DNA from: Desulfobulbaceae bacterium
GTDB lineage: Bacteria; Desulfobacterota; Desulfobulbia; Desulfobulbales; SURF-16
DNA: 64,000 nt
Direction of reading: 5' to 3'
Assembly: GCA_024637145.1 (NCBI GenBank)
Contig: JAGXFQ010000034.1
Location: 1-64,000 of the forward strand
Positions 54,698 through 63,202 of this stretch are shown here, piece by piece. The first letter of the stretch is position 1, and every line of letters begins with the position of its first letter. The notes below the pieces were generated by a model. That model saw only the letters and a list, made by a program, of their open reading frames with translations. It did not search any database and was not told the origin of the DNA. A program made the translations under genes and the position numbers.

Positions 54698-55765
54698 TTA
54701 GCCCTGATGGCGGGCGGCGATGCTCTGGAACTCTTTTTCCAGGCGCACAAAGGCATCGGTGACCTGGGGATCAAAATGGCACTGCCGTCCTGCCGTGATG
54801 ATGCCCACCGCCTTGTCGTGGTTGAAGGCCTCTTTGTAGACCCGTTTGCTGATCAGAGCGTCATAGACATCGGCAATGGCCATGAGGCGGGCGGCCAGGG
54901 GGATTTCCTGGCCGGCAAGTCCCAGGGGATAGCCGGAGCCGTCCCATTTTTCATGGTGGCTGTAGGCGATCTCTGTGGCGTATCTCAAAAAGCTGTTCCG
55001 GCTGCCATCCCCTAAGACCTTTTCGGCGGCAACCAGGGCGTCGCGGCCATAGGTGGTGTGCTTCTTCATCTCCTCGAATTCCGCCCAGGTTAATTTGCCC
55101 GGTTTAAGCAGAATGTTGTCTGCCACCCCCACCTTGCCGATGTCGTGTAAGGGCGCGGATTTCTCCATGAGGGCAATGACCTCGGGGGGGAGCTGGTCTG
55201 TAAAAGGGGCCGTGGCGGCGAGCTCTGTCGCCAGGGTGCGCACATAGATACTGGTGCGAATAATGTGGGCCCCTGTTTCATTATCCCTGGTCTCGGCCAA
55301 GACGGCCAGGCCGTGGATGGTGGCATCCCTGGCCTGGAGGAGTTCCCTGGTCCTGGTTTTGACCAGTTCTTCCAGGTGGCGGGTCTGATCATAGAGGGCC
55401 AGGTGGGTGCGGACGCGGGCCCTCACCAAGGGGGGGCTCACCGGTTTGGCTATATAGTCCACCGCCCCCAGGTCAAACCCCATTTTTTCGGCGGCCACAT
55501 CCGCCTTGGCGGTCACAAAGATAACCGGTATCTGGGCGGTGAGGGGATTTTCCTTGAGATGCCGGCAGACGGTGTAGCCGTCCATCTCCGGCATCATGAT
55601 GTCCAGGAGAATGAGGTGGGGAAGAGGATATTGCCGGGCCAGGCGGAGGGCCTCCTGGCCATGGGTGGCCACGATAATATCGTAGAGGTCGGCCAGGGCA
55701 TTGCCCAGAATGGTGATATTGATGGGGGTGTCGTCGACAATAAGTATCCGGGGCCGGGTGGTCAT
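54698..55765 (-). CDS. Response regulator with HD-GYP domain
   Basis: Residues 1-125 are a receiver (ILIVDDTPINITIL, phospho-Asp in LLDIMMPEMDG). The rest is an HD-GYP phosphodiesterase with HDIGKVGVAD (near residue 205) and the diagnostic HHEKWDGSGYPLGL. HD-GYP proteins hydrolyse cyclic di-GMP. The catalytic HD and GYP residues are present. It is the first gene of an operon with the large hybrid kinase, 21 bases apart, so phosphorylation from that kinase would set cyclic di-GMP levels. Confidence 0.95.
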   Translation of the reverse strand: MTTRPRILIVDDTPINITILGNALADLYDIIVATHGQEALRLARQYPLPHLILLDIMMPEMDGYTVCRHLKENPLTAQIPVIFVTAKADVAAEKMGFDLGAVDYIAKPVSPPLVRARVRTHLALYDQTRHLEELVKTRTRELLQARDATIHGLAVLAETRDNETGAHIIRTSIYVRTLATELAATAPFTDQLPPEVIALMEKSAPLHDIGKVGVADNILLKPGKLTWAEFEEMKKHTTYGRDALVAAEKVLGDGSRNSFLRYATEIAYSHHEKWDGSGYPLGLAGQEIPLAARLMAIADVYDALISKRVYKEAFNHDKAVGIITAGRQCHFDPQVTDAFVRLEKEFQSIAARHQG

Positions 55766-56137
55766 GGTGTTATTACCGAGGCTTTAAGGGGAAAAAACAA
55801 GGGCGGGAGGAGTGTTGAGGCCCGGGCCCAGGGCAGATTTGCCCTTTCCCATCATGAGAGTCGAGCCCTTCACCGGCGGCAGGTTGAGGGGTGAGAGTTT
55901 GAGTCAGTTATTATTACTATAAAGTATAAGCGCTTGCAAACGTATTGTACGTTTCTCAGGGATGGCCGGAAAATCTCCTTTTTTCTCTTCTGGTCTGGTG
56001 CGCAGAGTGGCACAGTGGTGTATTTTGTGGTGGAGATGACCTTTGTTGCCTGGGTGGCAAGAAGGGGGGGAACCTGGTGGCTGGTTAAGAAAAAAAGTAG
56101 GTGCCCTTGGCGGCATTGAAGTGGAGGCAAGGTGCGG
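55766..56137. other. Geneless gap with a perfect short palindrome
   Basis: No gene can be supported in these 372 bases; the short open frames lack ribosome sites and family similarity. AAACGTA-TTG-TACGTTT (55938-55954) is a perfect 7-bp inverted repeat and may be an operator for either divergent gene. Next to it, read on the minus strand, TTGCAA and TAATAA with 17 bases between could be the promoter of the HD-GYP gene. Confidence 0.45.
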
Positions 56138-56767
56138 ATGAGCACGGAAAAATTTGATAAGGCAGCGGCAACCTGGGATGAAAAACCGAAACGGCAGGAG
56201 CTGGCCGCCGCTCTGGTGGCGGCCATGAAAAAGAGCCTCCCCCTCTCCGGGGAGATGGCCGCCTTGGAGATTGGCTGCGGCACCGGCCTGCTCACCTGTG
56301 CACTGGCGGGTCTCCTGAAAAGTATTGTGGCCACCGATACCTCAACCGGCATGCTGGCCGTCCTGGATGATAAAATCGCTGCCCTGGGGCTGCATAACGT
56401 CGAAACAAAGCGTCTTGATCTGCTCAGCCACCACCTGCTGCCAGCCGCCAGCTTTGATCTGATCTACAGCGGCATGACCCTCCATCACATCAAGGAGACC
56501 AGGGCCGTGTTGGCGGCCTGTTTTGCCCATCTGAAACCAGGCGGCACTCTGGCCCTGGCTGATCTGGACAAGGAGGACGGCTCCTTCCATGATGATATGG
56601 GCGGGGTGGCGCATTGCGGCTTTGACCGCAACCAACTGGCAGATCTTGCCGCCTCCTGCGGTTTTGACCAGATCCGCTTCAGCACGGCCCACAGCCTGCT
56701 TAAGGAAAAGGGCAAGGGCCACATGGTTGCCTACCCGGTCTTTCTGATGACCGCCATAAGGCCGTAG
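56138..56767 (+). CDS. Class I SAM-dependent methyltransferase
   Basis: The 209-residue protein has motif I LEIGCGTGLLTCAL (about residues 44-57), TDTSTGMLAVLDDK (motif post-I region), DLIYSGMTLHHI and LKPGGTLALADLDKEDGSFHDD. It belongs to the UbiE/SmtA-like small-molecule methyltransferases; the substrate is unknown. The ATG at 56138 is used. A GTG six bases upstream has better spacing from GGAGG and may be the true start. Confidence 0.87.
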   Translation: MSTEKFDKAAATWDEKPKRQELAAALVAAMKKSLPLSGEMAALEIGCGTGLLTCALAGLLKSIVATDTSTGMLAVLDDKIAALGLHNVETKRLDLLSHHLLPAASFDLIYSGMTLHHIKETRAVLAACFAHLKPGGTLALADLDKEDGSFHDDMGGVAHCGFDRNQLADLAASCGFDQIRFSTAHSLLKEKGKGHMVAYPVFLMTAIRP

Positions 56768-56833
56768 GCGCCCTTGGGCAGCCGAAGTTTTTGCCCCGGT
56801 TCAGCAAGGGCCCAGGGCCCTTGCTGAACCGCT

Positions 56834-59389
56834 CTAGCGGCCGGCGGCGAGTTCCATTTGCACTGCCCCTCCCAGCTGGGTCATGGTGTATGGTTTTTTG
56901 ATATATTGTCCCGCCCCCATACTGAGTGTCTCTTTAACGGCCTCACTTTGGGAAAAGCCACTGGCGATAATGGCCTTTTGCCCCGGATGCAGCTCCCTGA
57001 TTCGGGCATAGGTCTCTTTACCGTTTATGCCGGGGGTCATAATCATATCCAGGACAACAAGGTCAACGCCCTGATCCCGGAGAGAGTCTATGGCCTCTTC
57101 GCCTGAGGCCGCGGTCCGGACCCGGTAGCCCATGGCGGTCAGGATCTTCTTACAGATAAAGCGCTGCTGCTTATCGTCATCCACCACCAGGATTGTCTCG
57201 TTGTTGCCCTGGTAGGCAGCCAGGTCTGTCTCTTGGGCGGTAAGGGTTATTTCTTCATGGCAGGTGGGGAAGTAGAGTTTGAAGCAGCTCCCCTGCGTGG
57301 AACTGGCAGCAGTGACTACTCCCCCATGGTCCCGCATGGTGTTCCAGACCACGGTAAGCCCCAGGCCGGTGCCGCTTCTCCCCATGAGTTTCTTGGTGAA
57401 AAATGGTTCGAAAATCCGGTTAAGATCATCCGCGGCCAGGCCCGGGCCGTCATCGGAGATGGCCAGGACGCTGTATTCGCCCGGGGCGATATCATGCTCC
57501 AGGGCAAAATAATCTTCCAGCTGCTCCTGGCTGCTGCTGATGGTGATCACCCCTCTGCCGTTGATGGCCTCGGCCGCGTTATTGATCAGGTTGGTGAGGA
57601 CCTTCATGATGTGGACCTCGGAGCAGCGAATATTCTGCAGATCCGTGGCCAGGTTGGTATGAATCAGGACCAGGGGGTGGCAGCGGCACAGTTCGTTGTG
57701 TTCCGCGGATTGCAGATAGAACTCGATGAAATTGTTGGGATTGGCCACCTCAGTGGCCTTTGCCACCCCGCGGGCCACCGTCAGGAGGTCGGCCACCACG
57801 GCCGCGGCCCGTCGACCCGAGTCCTTGATGGTCTCCAGGGGGCTACGCATGGAGCTGTTGGCGGGGAGCTGCATGAGAAGGAGTTCCGGGTAGCTGACAA
57901 TGCCAGACAGGATATTGTTGAGTTCATGGGCCACTCCGCCGGCCATGACACCAATGTCCTCCATCTTCTGGGCCCGGCTGAGCTGTTGGGCCATCATGAC
58001 TTGTTTGGCCTGGGCCTCCTGCAGATCCCTGAGGTTGACATCCACGGAGTAGATTTCAGGCTCGCCCTGGCCTTTGTAGGTCATGGCATGACTGGAAAAA
58101 ACCGGAACAGGGCTGCCGTCCCTGTGGCGCAGGGTGCATTCCGAGGAGGGAATGGTGACGCCCAGATCCAGCCAGCCGCTGATGGCGGCCACCATATCAA
58201 AACTGCTCTCTGGAGGAATGATCAGTTCCTCAAGATTGCGGCCCAGGGCCTCCTGCTGGCTGTAACCGTACAGCAGTTCACTCCCTTTATTCCAAAGGAC
58301 AACCCGCCTCTGCTGGTCATAGCCGCGCACGGCGATATTGGGCAGATCGTGGACCAGCAGGCGGAAACGGGATTCGCTGGTGCGCAGGGCCTCTTCACTC
58401 TTTTTTCTTTCCTTGATCTCTCTAAGCAGAACGTCCATCACCTTGCTGAAATAAAAAGAGACCACAAAAAGGGTCATGGCCAGCAGCAAGGCGCTGAAAA
58501 TAATCGATTGCAGGAGAAAGGTCTTTTTGGCAGCCAGGGTCTCGGTGATGTCCTGCAGCACCAGAATGCCGCCGATATTCTGCTGTTGAAAATCTTTAAA
58601 GATAGAGCGGCAATAAAGAATATAGCTGTGCCCCGCCATGGTCAGGCGCTGGGAAGGTTTGCTGCAGTTGATGGAGGCAGGGAGGTGGTGGAAGAGGTCT
58701 TCCCGGCTGTGGCTAAGCAACTGGAAGCGGCCAAGCTGGGGCAGGTCTTCCTGGTCAAAGAGCAGGGCCTTTGCCAAGACATCCTGGTCAAAATAGGTGG
58801 TGACGTGCAGTTCTTCTTCTCTTTCCAGCAGGTCCCGAATCTGGTTGGCGACAATGCCGAACTCAAGGGCCCCCAGATAGACGCCGTTATGGAAGATGGG
58901 CTCCACCACGCGGAAAAAAGGGCCGAACCGGCCCACTTCAAAGCCGGAGGTGGGTTTCTGGTGTTCATTGACCCAGGCGATCATGGGCCGGATCAGGGTA
59001 AGGTCGTCGTCGTAGAAATCAGGTTCGTGGGCGCGGAGGAAGGTTCTGCCGTTGGGGAGATGGAAATGCATGATCTTGAAAAACCTGTTCTCAAGCTGCA
59101 TGGCCTCATATTTGGGTAAGACCGTGTTAAGGAGGAGTTGCCGGTCCCGGGTCGCAAAGGCCGCACCGATCTCCGGGTTAGTCTCCAGCAGATTTTTGAT
59201 GCGTTTGCGATAGGGGGTAAAGGAAAAGGCCTCCATGGTGGAGATGGAGGCCTGCAGCTCAGCCTGGGCCGTCTCGATCTGGTTTTCCAGGAGCCGGGCG
59301 TGTTGCCGTGTCCCTTGCCAGACCAGGGAGATTGCCAGAAGGGTGATGATGAGACTGACGATGAGAGTCGCTTTCTGCTTTTCGTTCAT
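56834..59389 (-). CDS. Hybrid sensor histidine kinase with PAS and receiver domains
   Basis: The 851-residue protein has a transmembrane helix at about residues 8-26 and a periplasmic double-Cache-like region (FYDDDLTLIRPMIAWVNEHQKPTSGFEVGR). A second transmembrane helix lies near 295-320, then PAS (about 345-460), a histidine kinase (phospho-His in GGVAHELNNILSGI near 480) with HATPase_c (RSGTGLGLTVVWNT), and a C-terminal receiver (ILVVDDDKQQRF, phospho-Asp in VLDMIMTPGINGKET). The ATG at 59389 is chosen by homology; the open frame extends 44 codons upstream without similarity. It is a sensor of an unknown extracytoplasmic ligand. Confidence 0.9.
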   Translation of the reverse strand: MNEKQKATLIVSLIITLLAISLVWQGTRQHARLLENQIETAQAELQASISTMEAFSFTPYRKRIKNLLETNPEIGAAFATRDRQLLLNTVLPKYEAMQLENRFFKIMHFHLPNGRTFLRAHEPDFYDDDLTLIRPMIAWVNEHQKPTSGFEVGRFGPFFRVVEPIFHNGVYLGALEFGIVANQIRDLLEREEELHVTTYFDQDVLAKALLFDQEDLPQLGRFQLLSHSREDLFHHLPASINCSKPSQRLTMAGHSYILYCRSIFKDFQQQNIGGILVLQDITETLAAKKTFLLQSIIFSALLLAMTLFVVSFYFSKVMDVLLREIKERKKSEEALRTSESRFRLLVHDLPNIAVRGYDQQRRVVLWNKGSELLYGYSQQEALGRNLEELIIPPESSFDMVAAISGWLDLGVTIPSSECTLRHRDGSPVPVFSSHAMTYKGQGEPEIYSVDVNLRDLQEAQAKQVMMAQQLSRAQKMEDIGVMAGGVAHELNNILSGIVSYPELLLMQLPANSSMRSPLETIKDSGRRAAAVVADLLTVARGVAKATEVANPNNFIEFYLQSAEHNELCRCHPLVLIHTNLATDLQNIRCSEVHIMKVLTNLINNAAEAINGRGVITISSSQEQLEDYFALEHDIAPGEYSVLAISDDGPGLAADDLNRIFEPFFTKKLMGRSGTGLGLTVVWNTMRDHGGVVTAASSTQGSCFKLYFPTCHEEITLTAQETDLAAYQGNNETILVVDDDKQQRFICKKILTAMGYRVRTAASGEEAIDSLRDQGVDLVVLDMIMTPGINGKETYARIRELHPGQKAIIASGFSQSEAVKETLSMGAGQYIKKPYTMTQLGGAVQMELAAGR

Positions 59390-59542
59390 AGGGCCCTGCA
59401 CTTCGCCTTGACAGTGAGACTCAGCTAGCAAGGCGTCCCTGTTAACTGAGAAAAGAACTTCTGTACTCTTTGTATAAATACGCAGAGTTGTCAAGATATG
59501 CCTTGTTCTGCCCCGGAACAAGGCCCTTTTGTCAGCAAATTG

Positions 59543-60913
59543 TTAGAGAGAGGCCAGCCAGCGCTTGAGGCTCTGGAGGGCCAGGTGGCTGCGGAAGGCG
59601 GCCTTGTCTCTTTTGGAGATGCGGGAACGACGCCGGCCCTTTTGGGGGAGCGGCGGCAGTTCCGGCTGGCTGGCCCGGAAGGCCCCTTTGTCAAAGGGGG
59701 CAAAGAGGCTGTAGTTGACGTTGGAGGGCTGGAAATGCTTGCCCAGCGGCTCGGTGAGGTGGCGGATCAGGGCACCGTGGGCTGTGTCTGGGGGCGGCAG
59801 CAGGGGCGCTAGGCCCTGGTGGAGGCGGGCGGCGTTACGGCCGGCCAGCAGGCCCATGGCCGTGGATTCCACATACCCCTCCACGCCGCTGATCTGACCG
59901 GCCAGCAGGATATGGGGATGGTTTTTGAGCTGCAGGGAGGGCAGCAGTACCTCCGGAGCACAGACAAAGGTGTTGCGGTGGATGGAGCCGAGGCGGGCAA
60001 ATTCGGCCTCTTCCATGCCGGGAATGAGGCGAAAGACCTCCTTCTGGGCCGGGTAGCTGAGCTTGGTCTGGAACCCCACCATATTATAATGACTGCCCTC
60101 CTTGTTTTCCAGGCGCAGCTGGACCACGGCGTAGGGATCACGCCCGGTGCGGGGGTCGGGCAGGCCCACTGGTTTCATGGGCCCAAAGCGCAGGGTGTCC
60201 ACCCCGCGCTCAAGCATCACCTCAATGGGCAGACAGCCCTCAAAATATTTCTGGGCCTCAAAGCTCTTTAACGGCACCTTGTCAGCGGCGGCCAGGGCCT
60301 CGATGAAGCGTTGGTACTCTGCCGGGCTGAAGGGGCAGTTGAGGTAATCGCCGGGACCATCATCGTAGCGGGAGGCCTGATAGATGATGGTGCGGTCCAG
60401 GGAGTCGGCCGTGACAATGGGAGCAATGGCATCGTAGAAGGCCAGGTGTTCGGCCCCGGTGTGGCGGGCCAGATCCGCGGCCAGATCCGTGGCGGTTAAG
60501 GGGCCTGAGGCCAGGATGGTGATGCCGTCAGCAGGCAGTTCCTTTATCTCCTTACGGATAATTTCAATATTGGGATGGTCGGTAATGGCTCTGGTGATGG
60601 CGGCGGCAAATTTCTGGCGGTCCACTGCCAGGGCCTGGCCGGCTGGTACCCTGGTCTCTTCGGCCACGGCCATGAGCAGGGAGCCAAGGAGGCGCATTTC
60701 TTCTTTAAGAAGACCCACGGCAGAGGCGGGATCATTGGAACGAAAAGAGTTGGAACAGACAAGTTCCCCTAAATCCGGTGATTCATGGGCCGGACTGAAG
60801 ACGTCCGGTTTCATGTCGTAGAGGGTGACCTGGGCGCCGTGATTTGCCGCCTGCCAGGCCGCCTCGCAACCGGCCAGGCCGCCGCCGATGATGGTGATAG
60901 GTGAATTGGTCAT
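59543..60913 (-). CDS. trmFO: FADH2/folate-dependent tRNA (uracil-5-)-methyltransferase
   Basis: TrmFO methylates U54 of tRNA with 5,10-methylenetetrahydrofolate as carbon donor and FAD as reductant. The 456-residue protein starts PITIIGGGLAGCEAAWQAANHGAQVTLYDMKP and has ELVCSNSFRSNDP. It ends AGRNAARL followed by a Lys/Arg-rich tail (KGRRRSRISKRDKAAFRSHLALQSL). Family landmarks are complete. It lies upstream of nothing else on the minus strand; adk is beyond the periodic-arm hairpin at 60929-60988. Confidence 0.97.
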   Translation of the reverse strand: MTNSPITIIGGGLAGCEAAWQAANHGAQVTLYDMKPDVFSPAHESPDLGELVCSNSFRSNDPASAVGLLKEEMRLLGSLLMAVAEETRVPAGQALAVDRQKFAAAITRAITDHPNIEIIRKEIKELPADGITILASGPLTATDLAADLARHTGAEHLAFYDAIAPIVTADSLDRTIIYQASRYDDGPGDYLNCPFSPAEYQRFIEALAAADKVPLKSFEAQKYFEGCLPIEVMLERGVDTLRFGPMKPVGLPDPRTGRDPYAVVQLRLENKEGSHYNMVGFQTKLSYPAQKEVFRLIPGMEEAEFARLGSIHRNTFVCAPEVLLPSLQLKNHPHILLAGQISGVEGYVESTAMGLLAGRNAARLHQGLAPLLPPPDTAHGALIRHLTEPLGKHFQPSNVNYSLFAPFDKGAFRASQPELPPLPQKGRRRSRISKRDKAAFRSHLALQSLKRWLASL

Positions 60914-60928
60914 GGGTACCCTGCTTTA

Positions 60929-60988
60929 AAACCACAAAGGCACAAAGACACAAAGAAAAAACTCTGTGCCTTTGTGCCTTTGTGTTGA
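60929..60988. repeat. Hairpin with CACAAAGG periodic arms
   Basis: The left arm has three 8-base CACAAAGR units (60932-60955), and the right arm has TGTGCCTT units (60965-60985). They are near-perfect reverse complements with a short A-rich loop. The element lies between adk and trmFO and could stop transcription from either side. Its units are almost those of the element at 11772-11867. Confidence 0.7.
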
Positions 60989-61026
60989 GAAAAAACGGTG
61001 AGCCTAATAGCGTCAGCCTTCAGCCT

Positions 61027-61674
61027 TTAAATTCCCAGCTCTTTCTTGATGCCGTTAACCACGGCGTCACTGGAGGTGCCGGTGATGGTCTTCAGCAGGC
61101 CTTTCTTCTCGTAGAAGCCGGCCAGGGGCGCGGTTTTCTCATTATAGGTGTCCAGGCGATGGGCAATGGCCTCTTGGGTCTCATCGGCCCGCTGCACAAT
61201 GGGGCTGCCGCACTTGTCGCAGATACCCTCTTTCTTGGGGGGCATGCTCTTGACGTTGTAAATGGCCTGACACTTGGTGTTCTCGCAGGTGCGGCGGGTG
61301 CAGAGCCGGTCAAAGATGACGTCGCGGGGCACATCGATGTTGACCACCATGTCCAGGCTGATGTCCAGCTTGGCAAGGAGTTCTGTGAGGGCCTCGGCCT
61401 GGGGAATGGTGCGGGGGAAACCGTCGAGCAGAAAACCTTTTTCACAGTCATCTTCCTGCAGGCGTGCTTCCATGATCCCCATGATCAGGCTGTCTGGGAC
61501 CAGGTCGCCGCGGTCCATGTAGCCTTTGGCCTCTTTACCGAGTTCACTGCCGGCCTGCACAGCGCCGCGCAGGATGTCGCCGGTGGAGATCTGGACGGAG
61601 CCGTCGAGTTGGGTGAGTTGTTTGGCCACAGTGCCTTTGCCGGCACCGGGGGCGCCTAAGAGAATAATTTTCAT
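61027..61674 (-). CDS. adk: Adenylate kinase
   Basis: Adk equilibrates ATP, AMP and ADP. The 215-residue protein has the P-loop MKIILLGAPGAGKGT, the AMP site STGDILRGAV, GFPRTIPQAEAL, and a long LID with a zinc-type Cys set (CTRRTCENTKC...CDKCG), as in many gram-positive and deltaproteobacterial Adks. The ATG at 61674 has GGAGG 8 bases upstream; the open frame runs back 106 codons into the small-RNA unit and that extension is not used. The final codons are KKELGI. Confidence 0.98.
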   Translation of the reverse strand: MKIILLGAPGAGKGTVAKQLTQLDGSVQISTGDILRGAVQAGSELGKEAKGYMDRGDLVPDSLIMGIMEARLQEDDCEKGFLLDGFPRTIPQAEALTELLAKLDISLDMVVNIDVPRDVIFDRLCTRRTCENTKCQAIYNVKSMPPKKEGICDKCGSPIVQRADETQEAIAHRLDTYNEKTAPLAGFYEKKGLLKTITGTSSDAVVNGIKKELGI

Positions 61675-61860
61675 GGGGGTGTCCTCCGAATTATATTGAT
61701 ATTGCCTGAAGTTGCACGATTTTTCTGGACGGACCAGAGAAGGCGGAGAATATACCAGAAAAAATGAAAAGTGGCAAAAAAAGAGTCCCCTGCAGGCCCT
61801 TTTCCTTACATTCCCCCGGCGCTTTTTTTGGGCTCTGTTGTGAGGATGGCTGATGGGCAC

Positions 61861-62003
61861 AAAAAAAGACCGATGCTTGGGAGGAGCATCGGTCTTTTCC
61901 ACCTTCCTTGCAGAAGGTGAGGAGAGAAAAAAATGAAGAAAGGAGAGCATGCATTTGTATGCAGACTTAAAATAAAGAGTTCCCCCGGGCAAAGAGGTTC
62001 CGT
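61861..62003 (-). ncRNA. Candidate small RNA, tandem copy 1
   Basis: Read on the minus strand, the unit ends in a perfect intrinsic terminator: GACCGATGCT and AGCATCGGTC pair around CCTCCCA (61868-61894) and a run of seven T follows (61861-61867). Before it lies a second perfect hairpin, CACCTTC/GAAGGTG (61901-61920 region), a CT-rich stretch with CTCCT motifs, and a small TGCAT/ATGCA inverted repeat. The loop CCUCCC is complementary to Shine-Dalgarno sequences, as in multicopy CCUCCUCCC-type sRNAs of Alphaproteobacteria. The promoter is not identified. The other two copies lie at 62159 and 62464. Confidence 0.6.
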
Positions 62004-62158
62004 GTTTTTTTCCATTGAGCCAAACTTTTCTCGCCGTCTAAAAGAGAGCGCCCCACAAGGGGGCCTGCTCTTGCTTCCGGCAGACGGCAGAGGCCTGCTG
62101 CTGGTGGCAAGATCGGTTTCAATAAGAAGGGCGCGGCCGCTGCGTGCTTAAAAGGCAT

Positions 62159-62303
62159 AAAAAAAGGTCGATGCCAGGGAGGGGGCATCGACCTTTTCCA
62201 CCTTCCTTGCAGAAGGTGAGAGGAGAAAAAAATGAAGAGAGGAGTACATGCATTTGTATGCAGTCTTAAAATAAAGAGTTCCCCTGGGCCAAGAGGTTCC
62301 GTG
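62159..62303 (-). ncRNA. Candidate small RNA, tandem copy 2
   Basis: Same layout as copy 1. The terminator stem here is GGTCGATGCC/GGCATCGACC with loop CCCTCCCT and a seven-T run. Compared with copy 1 three base pairs have changed on both sides (A-T to G-C, C-G to T-A and T-A to C-G), so pairing is kept. The CACCTTC/GAAGGTG hairpin is unchanged. The intervening CT-rich region differs by small substitutions that leave its length about the same. Confidence 0.6.
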
Positions 62304-62463
62304 TTTTTTTATTTCAGGCAGAATTTTTCTCACCAGGGAAATAAAAGAGAGTGCCCCGCCAGGGGACCTGCCGGCGGAAGAAGGCCGGGGCAGGGGCACG
62401 GCGTTGTGGTGTCAAAAAAAAGGCCTCTTTGCAGAGGTGGCTGCTGCTTGGCTGAAAAGGCAT

Positions 62464-62607
62464 AAAAAAAGACCGATGCTTGGGAGGAGCATCGGTCTTT
62501 TCCACCTTCCTGGCAGAAGGTGAAGAGGAGAAAAAAATGAAGAAAGGAGTGAATGCATTTTATTGCAGTCTTAAAATAAAGAGTTCCCTCTGGCCAAAGG
62601 GTTCCCG
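62464..62607 (-). ncRNA. Candidate small RNA, tandem copy 3
   Basis: Same layout. The terminator is identical to copy 1 (GACCGATGCT stem, CCTCCCA loop, seven T). The second hairpin CACCTTC/GAAGGTG has a changed loop base only. One base is added in the CT-rich region, which would shift any minus-strand reading frame relative to copies 1 and 2. This argues against a peptide and for an RNA. No further copy is seen beyond 62607. Confidence 0.6.
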
Positions 62608-63091
62608 TTTTTTATTTTGCCCCGTTCTTTTCTTCGCCGCGGCCTCCCCGCCTGGGGCCTGGAGGGAATTTGGATCCGGGAGCTATGGCTTGTCCTATTG
62701 TTATAGATATTTCCTATTTGAATTATTGGTTAAATTCGATATTGTTTGGCGCGGTCATTATTAATTTGTGAAGGATATCCCATGCTATGTAGTCCAGGTA
62801 AGAGATACTGAGGAAGCTGTTTCGGTAACCGGCGAGATCAAACGGACCCGGTACGGAGAACTGCGTCGCCGTCATTGCCGGAAATGGCGGCCTCCTTTTG
62901 TCCTCAAGGTATCGCTGCTCTCGGCTTATGGCTTGGCCCCCTCTTTTTTTCCGCTTTTTCGGAATCGCAAAAAAGCGACTTCGTGTTCTCTGGTGGGGAT
63001 TTTCCCGATAAATAATGGTGAAATCCCTAACGGATCCCCCCCCGCCATGCCCCTGTTCCCAAAAAAAAGGAAGCCTCCCTTGAATTTCCAG
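62608..63091. other. Geneless stretch before the tusA-like gene
   Basis: No gene can be supported here. The 109-codon open frame from 62768 has no ribosome site and no recognisable family. The sequence is AT-rich near 62690-62760, and may hold the promoter of the small-RNA array on the minus strand, but I cannot define one. Confidence 0.4.
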
Positions 63092-63128
63092 CCATAACAG
63101 CAGGCAAGACTCTTTCTTGCTGTTATGG
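63092..63128. repeat. 11-bp perfect inverted repeat upstream of the tusA-like gene
   Basis: CCATAACAGCA (63092-63102) and TGCTGTTATGG (63118-63128) are perfect reverse complements, with further partial pairing inside the 15-base loop (CAAG/CTTG). There is no T-run. It may be a leader structure or a repeat. Confidence 0.6.
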
Positions 63129-63163
63129 CCCGGATCTTGCTCTCTAAAGGCGCAAGGATATTA

Positions 63164-63186
63164 TTTTGATAAAAACTCGATCAAAA
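63164..63186 (+). promoter_or_regulatory. Palindrome just before the tusA-like start
   Basis: TTTTGAT (63164-63170) and ATCAAAA (63180-63186) form a 7-bp perfect inverted repeat with a 9-base spacer, 16 bases before the ATG at 63203. It overlaps the leader in the place expected for an operator or a translational control hairpin. Confidence 0.35.
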
Positions 63187-63202
63187 TCATGGGAGGTCGC
63201 GC

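Noticed and set aside
61675-61992. N-terminal extension of adk by 106 codons
   Set aside because: The extension crosses the terminator of the nearest small-RNA unit, has no Adk similarity, and the ATG at 61674 has a strong ribosome site.
61927-62607. Short plus-strand ORFs beginning MKKG/MKRG in each small-RNA unit
   Set aside because: Differences between copies are mostly non-synonymous and the frame runs into unrelated sequence; RNA pairing is conserved instead. A ribosome-like GAGGAG is present, so a peptide is not fully excluded.
62768-63097. 109-codon ORF before the tusA-like gene
   Set aside because: Starts at GTG without a ribosome site, composition is irregular and no family is recognised.
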